Of a DNA stretch of 64,000 nucleotides, positions 61,004 through 64,000 are shown in pieces (the first letter of the stretch is position 1; each line of letters begins with the position of its first letter). Under the pieces are notes generated by a model. The model did no database searches, was not told the origin of the DNA, and saw only the letters and a list, made by a program, of their open reading frames with translations. The translations under genes were made by a program, and so were the position numbers. The DNA comes from Bin5 sp965221145 (GTDB taxonomy: Bacteria > Chloroflexota > Anaerolineae > Caldilineales > Caldilineaceae): assembly GCA_965221145.1 (NCBI GenBank), contig OZ244877.1, positions 5,084,001 through 5,148,000 of the forward strand, given 5' to 3'.

Positions 61004-62875
61004 ATGACAGATAATCTGAGCGAACATACACAGGAAATCGAGGAAGTTGAGTCGGTCGCGATCCGCTTTGCCGGAGACTCCGGTGACGGAATGCAACTGA
61101 CGGGAACCCAGTTTACGAATACATCGGCGGTGTTCGGCAATGACATCAGCACGATGCCCGACTTCCCCGCTGAGATTCGTGCGCCTGCCGGGACGCTGGC
61201 CGGGGTCAGCGGCTTCCAAGTTCACTTTTCCAGCCAGAACGTGCTGACACCGGGCGATGCGCCGCAAGTTCTGGTGGCGATGAACCCGGCCGCGCTCAAG
61301 GCCAGCCTGCCGGAACTGCAACGGTCGGGGACGATCATTGTCAACACCGACTCCTTCACCAAGCAGAACCTGTCCAAGGCCTGTTATATCTCAAATCCGC
61401 TCGAGGACAGCTCGCTGGACGGCTATCAGGTGCTGTCGATGCCGATGACGACGCTCAACCGGAAGGCGCTGGCCGAGTTCGCCGAGTTGACCAACAAGGA
61501 ACGGGATCGCTGTCAGAACTTTTTTGCCCTCGGCCTGGTCTTCTGGATGTTCGATCGGCCCATGGAGACCACCCGCGAATGGCTCTTCAAGAAGTTCGCC
61601 CGCAAACCGGTCATCGCCGAGGCCAACTTCAAGGCATTGCAGACCGGCTACTTCCTGGGCGAGACGACGGAGACCTTCCAGCAGCGCTATCTGGTGCGGC
61701 CTGCCGCTCTGCCGCCCGGCACCTATCGTAAAGTGACCGGCAACGAGGCGCTCTCCATGGGGTTGGTGACCGCGGCCCACAAGATGGGCAAGCCGCTCTT
61801 TTACGGCTCCTATCCGATCACACCGGCCAGCGACATACTCCACTCGCTGGCCTCCCTGCGCCACTTCGATGTCCGCACATTTCAAGCGGAGGACGAAATC
61901 GCCGCCATCTGCGCGGTCATCGGCGCTTCCTTCGGCGGCGCGCTCGCGGTCACCGGCACAAGCGGCCCCGGCATCGCCCTCAAGAGCGAAGCCATCAACC
62001 TGGCGCTCATGCTGGAACTGCCCATGATCGTCGTCAACGTGCAGCGGGGCGGCCCCAGTACCGGTCTGCCGACCAAGACGGAACAGGCCGATCTGTTGCA
62101 GGCGATGTTCGGGCGCAACGGCGAAAGCCCCATCCCCATCGTTGCCCCGTCGACGCCGTCCGACTGTTTCGAGATGGCGCTCGAAGCGGCGCGGCTGGCC
62201 GTGCGCGCGATGACGCCGGTCTTCCTGCTCTCGGAAGGCTTCCTCGCCAACAGCGCCGAGCCGTGGCAGGCGCCCAAGGCGGAGGAGATACCGGCCATCG
62301 AGGTGAGACACCCTGAGGGCCACACGAACGGGCACGGTCCGTTCCTGCCTTATGCGCGCGACCCGGAGACGCTGGCCCGCCCCTGGGCGCTGCCCGGCAC
62401 ACCCGGCCTGGAACACCGGCTCGGCGGGCTGAGCAAGGCGCCGGTCACGGGCAACGTCTCCTACGATCCTGAGCACAACGAGCAGATGATCCTTGATCGG
62501 GCGGAGAAGATCGCCCGCCTGGCCGATGTGATCCCCGAACAGGAGGTGTTCGGCGCAGAGGACACCGACCTGCTGGTGGTCAGCTGGGGTGGTACGTTCG
62601 GCGTGGTGCGCTCTGCGGTGGCCGCCGCGCAACGAACAGGCACGTCGGTCGCGCACGCGCATATGCGCTATCTGAATCCGTTCCCGCGCAATCTGGAAGC
62701 GTTGCTGAAACGGCATCAACGGATCCTCGTGCCGGAGTTGAACAGCGGTCAACTGGCGCTGCTGCTGCGCGGCCGATTTGGTGTCGAAGTCGAAACCTAC
62801 GCAAACCTCTCCGCCCGCCCGCTCAAAATCGCTGAAGTGCGGGACGTGATTGACTCAATTTTCGGGAGAAGATAG
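61004..62875 (+). CDS. korA: 2-oxoacid:acceptor oxidoreductase, alpha subunit with fused gamma domain
   Basis: 623 aa. Residues about 15-205 are the gamma domain (IRFAGDSGDGMQLTGTQF, a GxGGQG-like start). The alpha/pyrimidine-binding domain follows (GNEALSMGLVTAAHKMGKPL, SYPITPASDIL, FQAEDEIAAICAVIGASFGG, TGTSGPGIALKSEAINLALM) and the C-terminal domain II. This gamma-alpha fusion is the two-subunit KorAB type that oxidatively decarboxylates 2-oxoglutarate (or other 2-oxoacids) with CoA and ferredoxin. korB follows with no gap after TAG. Confidence 0.94.
   Translation: MTDNLSEHTQEIEEVESVAIRFAGDSGDGMQLTGTQFTNTSAVFGNDISTMPDFPAEIRAPAGTLAGVSGFQVHFSSQNVLTPGDAPQVLVAMNPAALKASLPELQRSGTIIVNTDSFTKQNLSKACYISNPLEDSSLDGYQVLSMPMTTLNRKALAEFAELTNKERDRCQNFFALGLVFWMFDRPMETTREWLFKKFARKPVIAEANFKALQTGYFLGETTETFQQRYLVRPAALPPGTYRKVTGNEALSMGLVTAAHKMGKPLFYGSYPITPASDILHSLASLRHFDVRTFQAEDEIAAICAVIGASFGGALAVTGTSGPGIALKSEAINLALMLELPMIVVNVQRGGPSTGLPTKTEQADLLQAMFGRNGESPIPIVAPSTPSDCFEMALEAARLAVRAMTPVFLLSEGFLANSAEPWQAPKAEEIPAIEVRHPEGHTNGHGPFLPYARDPETLARPWALPGTPGLEHRLGGLSKAPVTGNVSYDPEHNEQMILDRAEKIARLADVIPEQEVFGAEDTDLLVVSWGGTFGVVRSAVAAAQRTGTSVAHAHMRYLNPFPRNLEALLKRHQRILVPELNSGQLALLLRGRFGVEVETYANLSARPLKIAEVRDVIDSIFGRR

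Positions 62876-64000
<1,125 letters not shown>

Overview
The window is a high-GC bacterial chromosome segment with dense single genes and short operons, separated by gaps full of small dispersed repeats. The content fits a Chloroflexota bacterium, perhaps Caldilineales/Anaerolineae-like. It has a KorA/KorB 2-oxoacid:acceptor oxidoreductase, a luciferase-like (possibly F420) oxidoreductase, a DUF255 thioredoxin-fold protein, MreB, ClpC, a four-repeat S1 protein, several enolase-superfamily dehydratases and a phytanoyl-CoA dioxygenase/amidase cluster. The taxonomic call is an inference from gene content. TGA is an ordinary stop here; several clear genes end in it.

Region by region. 0-4.3 kb: a MacB-type export operon (adaptor, ATPase, permease) ending in a truncated SH3-domain lipoprotein. 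4.5-13.2 kb: a hydroxyacid-type dehydrogenase, ClpC, an S1-domain protein, RidA, a Cys/Met PLP enzyme and MreB. 13.5-21.1 kb: a peptide ABC importer operon (binding protein, two permeases, two ATPases, a small membrane protein). 21.5-29.6 kb: DUF255 protein, a kinase-fold APH, a cupin, a luciferase-like oxidoreductase, a nucleotidyltransferase pair, an enolase-superfamily enzyme and an AlbA_2 protein.

29.6-36.5 kb is a mobile-element graveyard. Three IS elements (two IS701-like, one IS66) and two copies of a 140-bp MITE have landed in one leftward operon. Removing the insertions on paper rebuilds a membrane protein resembling DUF6338, two small paralogous proline-rich proteins with a GYQP core, a 79-residue antitoxin-like protein and a protein with a C-terminal HEPN-type Rx4H motif. 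The last gene is also partly duplicated. 36.7-40.6 kb holds two near-identical MFS transporters around a 1.3-kb repeat-filled spacer.

40.7-47.0 kb: sugar-acid or hydroxyproline catabolism genes (TIM-barrel isomerase, two enolase-superfamily enzymes) around a large frameshifted gene that carries a 14-bp minisatellite of 17 units. 47.5-49.6 kb: threonine synthase and RNase III. 49.6-54.2 kb: a zinc/manganese ABC importer with a Fur-family regulator and two binding proteins, one with a His/Asp-rich loop. 54.5-60.4 kb: phytanoyl-CoA dioxygenase, two amidases, an amidohydrolase, and a thioredoxin-like lipoprotein whose first active-site Cys codon is TGA, followed by a hairpin that fits a bacterial SECIS element. 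60.4-64 kb: a CBS-domain protein and korA/korB, the latter running off the end.

The two observations most worth following are the candidate UxxC selenoprotein at 58.2-58.8 kb and the reconstructed GYQP/HEPN operon at 33.2-36.5 kb.
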